Below, one piece after another: positions 16,383-28,900 of a stretch of 64,000 bases of DNA (positions within the stretch are counted from its first letter, which is position 1; every line of letters begins with the position of its first letter). The notes under the pieces were generated by a model. It saw only the letters and a list, made by a program, of their open reading frames with translations, was not told the origin of the DNA and made no database searches. The stretch covers positions 124,001 through 188,000 of the forward strand of contig NZ_JAAGLU010000016.1 of the NCBI RefSeq assembly GCF_010550245.1, written 5' to 3'. The position numbers and the translations under genes are program-made. Origin of the DNA: Streptomyces sp. SID12501. GTDB taxonomy: Bacteria; Actinomycetota; Actinomycetes; Streptomycetales; Streptomycetaceae.

Positions 16383-17938
16383 GACGTCAGGCACCTCTCC
16401 ACGAACCGACGGGCGACACCGGGCGCCGACGCCCAGTGCGTGTGCAAATAGCTCGCGTGCACACCGCGCTGTACAAACCCCTCGACCCGCCGGACCGGGG
16501 TACGCACGCCCCAAGCCGGTTCCGCCCCCGCCCCGGGCTCGACGACGGTCCGATGAAACTCGTGCCCCCGCATCCGGGTACCGGCCGCCGCGAGCGAACT
16601 GTCACTCACGGCCACGGCGTCCCGATAGCCGAGGGTGAGCCGGTCACTCATCCGGGCGGTGGCATCGAGCACCCCGCACATGGGCCGCCCGTCCAACTCC
16701 CGGCCCAGATACAGCAACCCGGCACACTCGGCGGCAACGGGCGCACCACTCCCGGCAAGAGCGGCGACGGACTTGCGCAGGGGCTCATTGGCGGACAACT
16801 CGGCCCCGAACACCTCGGGAAACCCACCCCCGATGACCAACCCGCGTGTGCCGTCGGGCAGTTGCTCATCCCGAAGCGGATCGAACACGACGACCTCGGC
16901 CCCGGCGGCCCGCAACAACTCGACATGCTCGGCATAGGAAAAGGTGAAGGCGGCTCCGCCGGCGAGGGCGATCACAGGTGCACTGGTGTCTCCGCCCGGC
17001 ACCACCAGCCCGTCCGGCGTTTGAGGACGAGGCCGTTCAGGCCGACAGCGGGGGTCTGGGGGCGCAGCCCCCAGTGGGGGTCCCCCCTCTGGGGGAGGGA
17101 CGGGTAGGGGCGGCGGGGGCGAGGCTGCATCCTTCAGCGGCTCCGCCGCGGGCAGAACCTCACCCGCATCCCACCCCGCACACGCCAACACCCCCGCACT
17201 ACGCGCCAACCCGAACAACGCCTCGAGATCGCACCCTTCCGAAACCTGCGCGGCCATGGCCGCAACAGCCGCCACCGCCTCCCCCTGCCGCTCGGCGACC
17301 GGCACCAACCCCAGATGCCGAGAAGGCACATCCACCTGCGGAACCCGCCGAAGCACCCCCACCACAGGCACCCCCACCGACTCCAACGCCTCCCGCAGCA
17401 TCTCCTCATGCCGATCCGACGCGACCTTGTTGAGGATCACGCCCCCGACCCGCACCTCCGGATCCCACGACACGAACCCGTGCACGAGCGCCGCCACGGA
17501 GCGGGACTGCGAAGACGCGTCGACGACAAGCACCACCGGCGCCCGCAGCAACTTGGCCACCTGAGCCGTGGACGCGAGCTCACCCTCGCCCGCAGCCCCG
17601 TCGTACAGCCCCATCACGCCCTCGACCACGGCGATGTCACACCCGCGCGCCCCGTGCACGAACAGCGGCCCGACCAACTCGGGCCCGCACATGTACGCGT
17701 CGAGATTCCGCCCCACCCGCCCGGTGGCGAGCGCGTGATACCCGGGATCGATGTAGTCCGGCCCCACCTTGTGCGGAGACACGGCAAGTCCCCGCGCGGC
17801 GAACGCGGCCATCAACCCCGTGGCGACGGTGGTCTTGCCGCTGCCCGAGGAGGGCGCGGCAATGACCAGCCGGGGCACGGACCCGGACGACAGGGATCCG
17901 GACGACAGGGATCCGGACGAGACGGAGGCGGACGTCAC
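16379..17938 (-). CDS. cobB: Cobyrinate a,c-diamide synthase CobB with a repeat-derived linker
   Basis: Amidates the a and c carboxylates with glutamine and ATP. 519 residues from the GTG at 17938, which overlaps the cobO stop. N-terminal P-loop domain (IAAPSSGSGKTTVATGL, ~27-42) with VGPDYIDPGYH and VEGVMGLYDG. C-terminal class-I glutamine amidotransferase domain with Cys405 in AAECAGLLYL and the HEFHRT histidine region. Residues ~275-316 between the domains are a Pro-rich stretch coded by an almost complete copy of the dispersed repeat also present at 8583-8689. The first ~20 residues come from a 15-bp tandem repeat (SSGSL units). Confidence 0.93.
   Translation of the reverse strand: MTSASVSSGSLSSGSLSSGSVPRLVIAAPSSGSGKTTVATGLMAAFAARGLAVSPHKVGPDYIDPGYHALATGRVGRNLDAYMCGPELVGPLFVHGARGCDIAVVEGVMGLYDGAAGEGELASTAQVAKLLRAPVVLVVDASSQSRSVAALVHGFVSWDPEVRVGGVILNKVASDRHEEMLREALESVGVPVVGVLRRVPQVDVPSRHLGLVPVAERQGEAVAAVAAMAAQVSEGCDLEALFGLARSAGVLACAGWDAGEVLPAAEPLKDAASPPPPLPVPPPEGGPPLGAAPPDPRCRPERPRPQTPDGLVVPGGDTSAPVIALAGGAAFTFSYAEHVELLRAAGAEVVVFDPLRDEQLPDGTRGLVIGGGFPEVFGAELSANEPLRKSVAALAGSGAPVAAECAGLLYLGRELDGRPMCGVLDATARMSDRLTLGYRDAVAVSDSSLAAAGTRMRGHEFHRTVVEPGAGAEPAWGVRTPVRRVEGFVQRGVHASYLHTHWASAPGVARRFVERCLTS
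17005..17124 (+). repeat. Dispersed Streptomyces intergenic repeat, copy inside cobB
   Basis: About 120 bp, near-identical to the reverse complement of 8583-8689. Shared blocks in the same order are cgtccggcgtttgaggacga, agcgggggtctgggggcgca and acgggtaggggcggcggggg. This copy has an extra gggggtcccccctctggggg palindrome. It is read through in frame on the minus strand as the Pro-rich CobB linker. Confidence 0.88.
17885..17922. repeat. 15-bp tandem repeat at the cobB start
   Basis: Two and a half copies of ggacgacagggatcc, coding repeated Ser-Ser-Gly-Ser-Leu at the N-terminus of CobB. Confidence 0.8.
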
Positions 17939-18534
17939 CACTCGATACCCCGCTGCCCCTTCTGCCCGGTGTCCATCGGATGCTTGACCTTGGACATGTC
18001 CGTCACCAGATCCGCGAACTCCACCAGCTTCTCCGGGGCGTTGCGCCCCGTGATCACCACATGCTGATTCCCGGGCCGGTCCCGCAACACAGCGACGACC
18101 TCGTCGACATCGACCCACCCCCAGTGCATGGGATAGGCGAACTCGTCCAACACGTACAGCTTGTACGTCTCGGCGGCGAGGTCCCGTTTGACCTGCTCCC
18201 AGCCCTCCCGGGCCTTGTCCTCGTTGTCGAGCTGCTCGTCGCGCTGAACCCAGGACCAGCCCTCGCCCATCTTGTGCCAGTCGACGGTCCCGCCCTCCCC
18301 GCTGGCCCCCAGCACCCGGAGCGCGTTCTCTTCCCCCACCTTCCACTTCGCCGACTTGACGAACTGGAACACCCCGATGGGCCACCCCTGATTCCAGGCG
18401 CGCAGAGCGAGCCCGAAAGCGGCGGTCGACTTGCCCTTCCCGATCCCCGTGTGCACGACGACAAGCGGCCGGTTACGCCGCTGCCTGGTCGTCAGACCGT
18501 CGTCCGGCACGACACTCGGCTGTCCCTGCGGCAT
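17935..18534 (-). CDS. cobO: Cob(I)yrinic acid a,c-diamide adenosyltransferase CobO
   Basis: 199-residue CobA/CobO-type enzyme that attaches the 5'-deoxyadenosyl ligand to cobalt. P-loop HTGIGKGKST at ~28-36, then FQFVKSAKWKVGEE and the LYVLDEFAYPMHWGWVD block. The ATG overlaps the chelatase stop by one base (TAATG). Length and motifs are normal. Confidence 0.95.
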   Translation of the reverse strand: MPQGQPSVVPDDGLTTRQRRNRPLVVVHTGIGKGKSTAAFGLALRAWNQGWPIGVFQFVKSAKWKVGEENALRVLGASGEGGTVDWHKMGEGWSWVQRDEQLDNEDKAREGWEQVKRDLAAETYKLYVLDEFAYPMHWGWVDVDEVVAVLRDRPGNQHVVITGRNAPEKLVEFADLVTDMSKVKHPMDTGQKGQRGIEW

Positions 18535-20575
18535 TACGCGGCCCTCCTCGAAGTCCCCTGCACATCCCTCACCAGACCGGCGATGGAGTCCGCCCGCAAC
18601 TCGTCGAGCGTCACCGCCGTACCCCCGAGCTCACCCGCGAGCTGACCGGCGAGTCCCAGCCGTACCGGCCCGGACTCGCAGTCGACGACCACGGAGGCGA
18701 TCCCCTCGGCAGCGAACAGGCGAGCCGCCCGCCCGGCCAGCGCGACCGGCTCCGGGCCACCCGTGGCCCGCCCGTCGGTCACGACCACCACCAGCGCACG
18801 CCGGGCCGGATCCCGCATCCGCTCCACCCGGAGCACGTCGTGCGCCTTCAGCAGTCCCGCCGCGATCGGCGTACGCCCACCGGTCGGCAGCGACTCCAGC
18901 CGAACGGCCGCCGCGTCCACGGACGAGGTCGGCGGCAGAGCGACATCGCCCGCCGTCCCGCGAAACGTCACGAGCCCCACCTTGTCCCGCCGCTGATAGG
19001 CGTCGAGCAGCAACGACAGCACAGCGCCTTTGACGGCACTCATCCGCTGCCGGGCGGCCATCGACCCCGAGGCATCGACGACGAACAGCACGAGATTCCC
19101 CTCGCGCCCCTCCCTCGTCGCCTGCCGCAGATCGTCCCGCCGCACCACCAGCCCACGCCCGACCCGCCCCCGCGCCAGCTGATGCGGCGCGGCGGCCTGC
19201 ACGGTGGCCGCCAGGTGCAGCTTGGTGAGCGCCCCTTGAGGCCGCCGGGACCCTGTCGTCCGCCCCCGCTCGGTACGTGCCCGAGACCGCCGACCGGCAG
19301 CACCCTCACCCACACCGGGAACGCTCAGCACCTTGGTACGAAAGGGCTCACCCGCCCGTACGGGCTGCTGCTCGCCGGCACCGGCCCCCGAGGGCTGCGG
19401 CTCCCCGCCCTCCCCGCCCTCCCCGGCCTCGGGCTGCGCGCCGGCGTCGTCCCCCTGCGGCCCGTCGTCGGACTCCGGGGCCTGACCACCGCCACCCCCG
19501 GGCCCGTCCGACCCAGGATCGGGATCGGGATCAGGGTCCTCGTCCTCACCGTCCGCCCCCGACCCCTGCCCGCCGAACTCCTCCAACGTCTCGTCGAGCT
19601 TGTTCTCGTCAAGTCCGGGCGCGTCAAAGGGATTCCGCCGCCGCCGATGAGGAAGGGCAAGCAACGCGGCCTGCCGCACATCCTCCGCGAGCACGTCGGT
19701 ACGCCCGTCCCAGGCGGCCAGTGCGACGGCGGTGCGTGCCATCACGATGTCGGCGCGCATCCCGTCCACCTCGAAGGCGGCACAGGTGGCGGCGATCTGC
19801 CGCAACGCCCCGTCGCCCAGCCGCACGGACGGCAACAGCTCCCGCGCGGCGACGATCCGGGCCCGCACGGCGGACTCCTCATCGGCCCACCGCGCGGAGA
19901 ACCCGGCGGGATCGTCGTCGTACGCCAGCCGCCGCCGCACGACCTCCACCCGCTGATCGGGCTCCCGCGAGGCCGCGACCTCGACGGTCAGCCCGAACCG
20001 GTCGAGCAGCTGCGGCCGAAGCTCGCCCTCCTCGGGGTTCATGGTCCCGACGAGCAGGAACTTCGCCGCATGCCGTACGGAGACACCCTCACGTTCGACG
20101 TAGGAGGCGCCCATCGCGGCGGCGTCCAACAGCAGGTCAACCAGGTGATCATGAAGGAGATTGACCTCGTCGACGTACAGAATCCCGCGATGCGCATCGG
20201 CGAGCAGCCCCGGCTCGAACGCCTTCACGCCCTCCGCGAGCGCCCGCTCGATGTCGAGGGCACCGACAAGCCGGTCCTCGGAGGCACCGACGGGCAGCTC
20301 GACCATCCGGGCGGCCCGGGACTCGTGGGCCCCGGCCTCGTGCGGCCCATCAGGACAGGCCGGGTCGGGCCCGCCGGGATCACACGAGAACCGGCATCCG
20401 GCGACGACATCCACCGCGGGCAGCAGCACCGAAAGGGCGCGCACGGCAGTGGACTTGGCGGTGCCCTTCTCGCCGCGCACCAGCACACCACCCACCGCCG
20501 GCGAGACGGCGTTCAGCAGCAGCGCGAGCCGCAGGTCCTCTTGGCCGACGACGGCCGTGAACGGAAACGGGGTAC

Positions 20576-20579
<4 letters not shown>
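18534..20579 (-). CDS. Fused ChlI/ChlD-type chelatase ATPase subunit for cobalt insertion
   Basis: 681 residues. Residues 1-~330 are an AAA+ ATPase of the magnesium-chelatase I type (P-loop GEKGTAKST at 36-44, NLLHDHLVDLLLDAA, MNPEEGELRPQLLDRFGL). Residues ~340-410 are a Gly/Asp/Glu/Pro-rich linker (DPDPDPDPGSD). The C-terminal ~490-681 is a von Willebrand A domain with the MIDAS motif DASGS (~501-505). In actinobacteria this fusion lies beside cobN and is inferred to replace CobS/CobT as the motor of the aerobic cobaltochelatase. GTG start overlaps the cobN stop. Confidence 0.88.
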
Positions 20580-24228
<3,649 letters not shown>

Positions 24229-24232
<4 letters not shown>

Positions 24233-25815
24233 GCGGGCGCTCCCGGTGGAATGAAAGGCAGTCCTTGCGGCGCGCCCGACTCGATGAGCCGCCAGAGCGC
24301 GTCGGTGTCCGCGTGCTGTTCGATGAGATCGCCGAGCAGGTCGAGCTGTTCCTCGCGCAGCCCGGCGAAGGAGGTGTCGGGGGCCGGTACGAAGCGGCGG
24401 CCCGCGGCGGCGGCCACCTCGCGCAGGAACGCCCGCCGGAATCCGTCGGATTCGAGCGAGCCGTGCCAGTGCGTACCCCAGACGCTCCCGACCCGGCACC
24501 CGTCCAAGAAGGTTTCCCCACCCAGGACTTCCGCGACCCCGTGATGGATCTCGTACCCCTCGACCTCTTCGCCGAGGGCGCTGCCGACGGGCCGGGTGAG
24601 GGTCTTCTCGCGGGCGAACCGCACCCTTACGGGCAGGACCCCGAGCCCCTCGACATGGCCCTGTCGGCTCTCGACGTCGTCCTCGATGTGCTCGCCGAGA
24701 ACCTGGAAGCCACCGCAGATGCCGAGCACAGGTCGCCCCTCGGCTGCCCGGCGCATGATGGCGTCCGCGAGCCCGCGCTCACGCAGCCACGCCAGCGCCT
24801 TCACGGTTCCCCGCGTTCCGGGGATGACGACGAGGTCGGCGTCGGCCAGTTCCTCCGGCCGGTCCACGAACCGCACCACGACGCCCGGTTCGGCGGCCAG
24901 CGCGTCGACGTCGGTGAAGTTGGACATCAGCGGGACGGCACAGACGGCGACCCGCAGCACGTCCTCCCCGACCGGCGGGGCGACGTTCGACTCCCGGACA
25001 GTCCCCCGCAGGGACACCCGCAGCCCGTCCTCCTCGTCGATGCCGAGCCCGTGCCGGAACGGCAGCACGCCGTAGGTCGGCCGTCCGGTGAGCCCGAGCA
25101 GCATGTCGAGCCCGGGTTCCAGCAGGCTGACATCCCCGCGGAACTTGTTGACGAGGAACCCGGCGACGAGGGCCTGGTCCTCGGGGGACAGCAGGGCGAC
25201 CGTCCCGAAGAAGGAGGCGAAGACCCCGCCACGGTCGATGTCGCCGACGACGAGCACCGGGAGCCGGGCGTTGCGCGCGATTCCCATGTTGACGATGTCG
25301 GTCCGCCTGAGGTTGATCTCAGCCGGGCTCCCGGCCCCCTCACAGATCACCGCGTCATACGTGCCCCGCAGTTCGGCGAGGCACTCCAGCACGGTCCCGA
25401 GAAGTCGCTGCTGCCGCCCCCCGTGCAGCCTTGTCCCGGGGGACACTGCGCCTGACAGCGGCTCCGCCGCGGGCCCAGACCCCCCGAAGAAACCACGCGC
25501 ACTCATCTCGCCCACGGGCTTCCCCATGAGCACGACCTGACTGCTCTGGTCGCTCCCCGGCTTCAGCAGTACGGGGTTCATGAGCGCCGTCGGCTCGATC
25601 CGGCACGCCTGCGCCTGCATGGCCTGCGCCCGCCCGATCTCGGCGCCCTCTCGCGTGACGAAGGAGTTGAGGGACATGTTCTGCGCCTTGAACGGCGCGA
25701 CCTTGACCCCCTGCCGCACCAGCCACCGGCAGATCCCGGCGGTGACGACACTCTTGCCGGCGTCGGAGGTGGTCCCGGCGACAAGCAGCCCACCACCGAG
25801 GCTCCCGCCACTCAT
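24229..25815 (-). CDS. cobQ: Cobyric acid synthase CobQ with an inserted segment
   Basis: 528 residues; amidates b, d, e and g carboxylates of adenosylcobyrinate diamide. N-terminal synthetase domain (AGTTSDAGKSVVTAGICRWL with P-loop 14-22, FKAQNMSLNS, CEGAGSPAEINLR). C-terminal glutamine amidotransferase domain (VLGICGGFQVLGE with the nucleophile Cys, and GYEIHHG). Residues ~109-130, between MSARGFF and HGGRQQ, look inserted. They contain PAAEPL and SPG, coded by DNA sharing a 19-bp identity with the cobB linker region. ATGA overlaps on both sides. Confidence 0.93.
25456..25474. repeat. 19-bp segment shared by cobQ and cobB
   Basis: cagcggctccgccgcgggc at 25456-25474 is identical, in the same orientation and frame, to 17135-17153 next to the cobB repeat. 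In both proteins it codes for Ala-Ala-Glu-Pro-Leu. It marks the insertion in cobQ. Confidence 0.75.
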
Positions 25816-26810
25816 GAGGTACGCCCCTTCGTGTTCATTCGCCCGTTCACGCGCCTGCTCATGCCCCTGTTCATGCTCGCGTTCGCGAGGAGCCGCCCGG
25901 CGACACTGACACCGAGGGCGAGCCAGGTGACGCGCCGCGACAGCCGTACGGCCCGTTCGACGTCGGGGACGCCGACAGCCCGCCCGGACTCCCCGTTGAG
26001 CACGGGCCGATGCTCGACCCGCCCTCCGTAGGACAGCGTCCCGCCGAGCCGAACTCCCAGCGCCCCCGCGAACGAGGCCTCCACGGGCCCGGCGTTGGGG
26101 CTGGGATGGCGTCCCGCGTCGGCACGCCAGGCCCGGACGGCCCCACGCGGATCACTGCCGGCGACGGCGGCGAGTACGGCGGTCAGCCGTGCCCCCGGCC
26201 ACCCGGCGAGGTCGTCGAGCCGCGCGGAGGCCCACCCGTACCGCCGGTACCGCTCAGACCTGTGCCCGACCATCGCGTCAAGGGTGTTGACGGCCCGGAA
26301 CCCGACCAGCCCGGGCACCCCGCCCAGGGCGCCCCAGACCAGCGCGCCCACCACGGCGTCGGAGGTGTTCTCGGCGACGGACTCGACGACGGCCCGGGCG
26401 ATCCCGTCGGAGTCGAGGGCCTTCGGATCGCGTCCGCAGAGGTGGGGCAGTCGCTTCCGCGCCCCCTCGATGTCCCCGGTCTCCAAGTACCAGCCGACGG
26501 CCCGCGCCTCCCGGCCGAGGGAGGTACCGCCGACCACGGCCCAGGTCGCGGCGGCGGTGAGTACGACGGAAGCGGTACGGGACGGACGTACGACGCGACC
26601 GGCCGCCGCGGCAAGGGAGACGGCGCCTCCCACACACACGGCGGTGTGCAGCGCGCCCCAACCCCGGTGGTCCCGCCACAGCACCCGCTCGACGGCGCCG
26701 GCGGCCCGCCCGAACACGGCGACCGGATGCCCGCGGCGAGGATCGCCCAGGATCAGATCACCGAGGAGTCCGGCGGTGGCGCCGTACGCGAAGACGCGAT
26801 CGGCACGCAC
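25812..26810 (-). CDS. cobD: Adenosylcobinamide-phosphate synthase CobD
   Basis: 332-residue membrane protein that attaches the aminopropanol arm to cobyric acid (CbiB/CobD family). Motifs: GLLGDLILGDPRRGHPVAVFGR, ESVAENTSDAVVGALVWGALGGVPGLVGFRAVNTLDAMVGHRSERY, RPSPNAGPVEASFAGALGVRLGG-type region. I chose the GTG at 26810 (MRADRVFAYGATAG); upstream in-frame codons lie in the riboswitch leader. The stop overlaps cobQ. A hairpin (CCGGC-TGA-GCCGG) at 26810-26822 touches this start codon. Confidence 0.92.
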   Translation of the reverse strand: MRADRVFAYGATAGLLGDLILGDPRRGHPVAVFGRAAGAVERVLWRDHRGWGALHTAVCVGGAVSLAAAAGRVVRPSRTASVVLTAAATWAVVGGTSLGREARAVGWYLETGDIEGARKRLPHLCGRDPKALDSDGIARAVVESVAENTSDAVVGALVWGALGGVPGLVGFRAVNTLDAMVGHRSERYRRYGWASARLDDLAGWPGARLTAVLAAVAGSDPRGAVRAWRADAGRHPSPNAGPVEASFAGALGVRLGGTLSYGGRVEHRPVLNGESGRAVGVPDVERAVRLSRRVTWLALGVSVAGRLLANASMNRGMSRRVNGRMNTKGRTS

Positions 26811-26822
26811 CGGCTCAGCCGG
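26810..26822 (-). promoter_or_regulatory. Hairpin at the cobD start codon, possible riboswitch expression platform
   Basis: On the RNA, CCGGC-UGA-GCCGG ends in the first base of the GTG start. No good free ribosome site is seen. A hairpin in this place, ~70 nt after the aptamer, could hide the start when cobalamin is bound. Inference from position only. Confidence 0.4.
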
Positions 26823-26893
26823 CCGTGGGGTCGGGCAGCGACCTGGTGCTGTACCTCGGACGGCAGCCGAGCATGGCGATATGTCCTCACTCA

Positions 26894-27053
26894 GGGTGTC
26901 CACGCCCTGGTTCGACGAGACCGGCGGCGAGAGTTCCTGGCTCCCGGGGATACCTACCCCGGTGACAGTGGCGGGACCGCGCCGGATTCGCACCGGCTTC
27001 CTCTTCTGCTGCCGTACATGGCTCCGGCAGTCCACCACGGGCCCGGAACACCC
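26894..27053 (-). promoter_or_regulatory. Cobalamin riboswitch upstream of the cobD operon
   Basis: The conserved core is clear on the minus strand: GGAAGCCGGTGCGAATCCGG followed by GCGGTCCCGCCACTGT (the B12 box), then GAGCCAGGAACTCTCGCCG. An outer pairing between GGGTGT(T)CC at 27045-27053 and GGACACCC at 26894-26901 can close the element. It sits ~85 nt before cobD and would repress the seven-gene cobD-to-cobI operon when adenosylcobalamin is plentiful. The exact ends are approximate. Confidence 0.93.
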
Positions 27054-27070
27054 GTCAACTTGCCGTTGAC
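27054..27070. other. Small inverted repeat at the 5' edge of the riboswitch
   Basis: gtcaac-ttgcc-gttgac, perfect 6-bp arms, directly upstream of the aptamer. It could be an operator in the promoter or a leader stem. No matching -10/-35 pair was recognised. Confidence 0.3.
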
Positions 27071-27122
27071 CTGGAAAGGAGGACTGTGCTGAGCCCCACA
27101 CCGCGACCGGATCGGGGCGACG

Positions 27123-27178
27123 AAAAACGCCCGCCCCGACCGTGACCACCGGTAGGGCGGCCGCGGTCGGAGCGGGCG
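27123..27178 (-). terminator. Rho-independent-type terminator after the phosphate transport genes
   Basis: 15-bp arms (27128-27142 and 27164-27178) with one mismatch, followed in the minus direction by a UUUUU run at 27123-27127. It starts 30 bp past the stop of the small membrane gene and isolates that operon from the riboswitch promoter region. This is the best canonical terminator in the window. Confidence 0.8.
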
Positions 27179-27207
27179 ACGAGGAGGTGTCCGGGTGTCC
27201 GGCCGGG

Positions 27208-27429
27208 TCAGGCCACGATCAGATAGATCCCGTACGCCACCACGGCCGTACAGGCGGCGAAGCACGCGTACGCGCCGGTGACGGCCAGCCCCGCCGACTC
27301 GCCCTGCGCTACCGCCCGTTCGCGGCGCGAGAGTCCGACGATGCCCAGGGTGAACACGCCCACCATGGCCACGGTGATGACGAGGCTGACGCCGAAGACG
27401 GAGCCGAGGGCTGCCCAGTCGATCTTCAT
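27208..27429 (-). CDS. Small two-span membrane protein beside the PiT transporter
   Basis: 73 residues with hydrophobic segments at about 10-32 (VFGVSLVITVAMVGVFTLGIVGL) and 45-71, joined by a charged loop SRRERAVAQGES. ATG with AAGGA upstream. It lies 52 bp after the PiT gene, in the same direction and before a strong terminator, so it is probably co-transcribed. Conserved in this position in Streptomyces to my knowledge; function unknown, perhaps a partner of the transporter. Confidence 0.75.
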   Translation of the reverse strand: MKIDWAALGSVFGVSLVITVAMVGVFTLGIVGLSRRERAVAQGESAGLAVTGAYACFAACTAVVAYGIYLIVA

Positions 27430-27481
27430 GTTGCTTCCTTCTGCTTCTCGCTACGACAGGCCCTGGGACCGGAAGCCGGAC

Positions 27482-28756
27482 TCAGAGGGCCGTGGCCGAC
27501 GGCTTCGCCGTGACCTCGGCCGGGGACGGGATGGTCGCCGTCAGGTCCTCGGTGACGGAGACGGTGCCCACCGGCGGCGGGGTCACAGCGGCGATGGCCG
27601 TCGTGACGACGCCCGCGGGCTCGGCGTTCTCACCGGACTCGGCGGTCTCGCCCTCGACGTGGTTGACGTTCGTGTGGTCGATCACCTCGCGGCGCGACAC
27701 GACCCAGATCGCCGCGCTCGACGCGATGAGGAAGACGGCCACCAGAGCCGTGCCCCAGTCGCCGAAGCCGGTGACGTACTCCGCCAGCGCGCCGACGAGA
27801 GCCGCCGCGGGCAGCGTCAGCCCCCAGGCCACGAACATCCGGGTCGCCGTCGACCAGCGGACCACGCCGCCCTTGCGGCCGAGGCCCGCGCCCATCACCG
27901 AGCCCGACACCGAGTGCGTGGTGGAGAGGGAGAAGCCGAGGTGTGAGGAGGCCAGGATGACCGTCGCCGCGCTGGTCTGGGCGGCGAAGCCCTGCTGCGG
28001 CTGAAGGTCGGTCAGGCCCTTGCCCATCGTACGGATGATGCGCCAGCCGCCCAGGTAGGTGCCGAGCGCGATGGCCATGCCCGCGGAGAGGATGACCCAC
28101 ACCGGGGGGTCGGAGTCGGGGGAGACGGCGCCGCCGGCGACCAGGGCGAGGGTGATGATGCCCATCGTCTTCTGCGCGTCGTTCGTGCCGTGGGCCAGCG
28201 ACACCAGGCCCGCGGAGGCGATCTGGCCGACCCGGAAGCCCTTCTCCGCCGCCTTGCCCTCGGCCCGCTCGGCGCTGAGCGTGTACGACAGCCGGGTGGC
28301 CAGCATGGCCGCCATGCCCGCCACCAGCGGGGCGGCGATCGCGGGGATCAGTACCTTCGTCACCAGCACGTCGCCATGGACGGCGCCCGTGCCCGCCGAG
28401 GCGATGGTCGCGCCGATCAGGCCGCCCATCAGGGCGTGCGAGGAACTGGACGGCAGCCCGACCAGCCAGGTCAGCAGGTTCCAGAGGATCGCCCCGACCA
28501 GCGCGGCGAAGATCACCTCGGGACGGATACCGCTCTCGTCCACGAGGCCCTTGGAGATCGTGTTGGCGACCTCGACGGAAAGGAAGGCGCCCACGAGGTT
28601 GAGCACGGCCGACATGGCGACCGCGACCTTGGGTTTGAGCGCACCGGTCGAGATGGTGGTGGCCATCGCGTTGGCGGTGTCGTGGAAACCGTTCGTGAAA
28701 TCGAACGCAAGCGCGGTGACGACCACGATCGCGAGGATCAGCGAGAAGCTTTCCAT
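27482..28756 (-). CDS. Low-affinity inorganic phosphate transporter, PiT family
   Basis: 424-residue multi-span protein with the duplicated PiT signature: FDFTNGFHDTANAMATTISTGAL at ~19-41 and VSLAHGTNDAQKTMGIITLAL in the second half. The C-terminal ~75 residues are a soluble acidic tail. Its place next to a small membrane protein and its PHO box match the S. coelicolor PitH2 transporter. ATG start at 28756. Confidence 0.92.
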   Translation of the reverse strand: MESFSLILAIVVVTALAFDFTNGFHDTANAMATTISTGALKPKVAVAMSAVLNLVGAFLSVEVANTISKGLVDESGIRPEVIFAALVGAILWNLLTWLVGLPSSSSHALMGGLIGATIASAGTGAVHGDVLVTKVLIPAIAAPLVAGMAAMLATRLSYTLSAERAEGKAAEKGFRVGQIASAGLVSLAHGTNDAQKTMGIITLALVAGGAVSPDSDPPVWVILSAGMAIALGTYLGGWRIIRTMGKGLTDLQPQQGFAAQTSAATVILASSHLGFSLSTTHSVSGSVMGAGLGRKGGVVRWSTATRMFVAWGLTLPAAALVGALAEYVTGFGDWGTALVAVFLIASSAAIWVVSRREVIDHTNVNHVEGETAESGENAEPAGVVTTAIAAVTPPPVGTVSVTEDLTATIPSPAEVTAKPSATAL

Positions 28757-28792
28757 TTACCCAGATTTCTTCCGTACGGTATTGGCTCTTGG

Positions 28793-28825
28793 ACCGTAGG
28801 TAACCTGGATGAACGGAAGGTGAAC
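28793..28825 (-). promoter_or_regulatory. PHO box (PhoP-binding direct repeats) before the PiT gene
   Basis: On the minus strand three 11-nt units follow each other: GTTCACCTTCC, GTTCATCCAGG, TTACCTACGGT. The first two fit the Streptomyces PhoP direct-repeat unit well and the third is degenerate. The box lies 37-69 bp upstream of the start codon, consistent with control by phosphate limitation. Confidence 0.75.
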
Positions 28826-28900
28826 TGGTGGGGGATGCCGGGTGGCCGGAAACGGGGCGCCGTTCCTCCGGGGCTGCGGGACGAGCGGCGCCCGCCCTCG

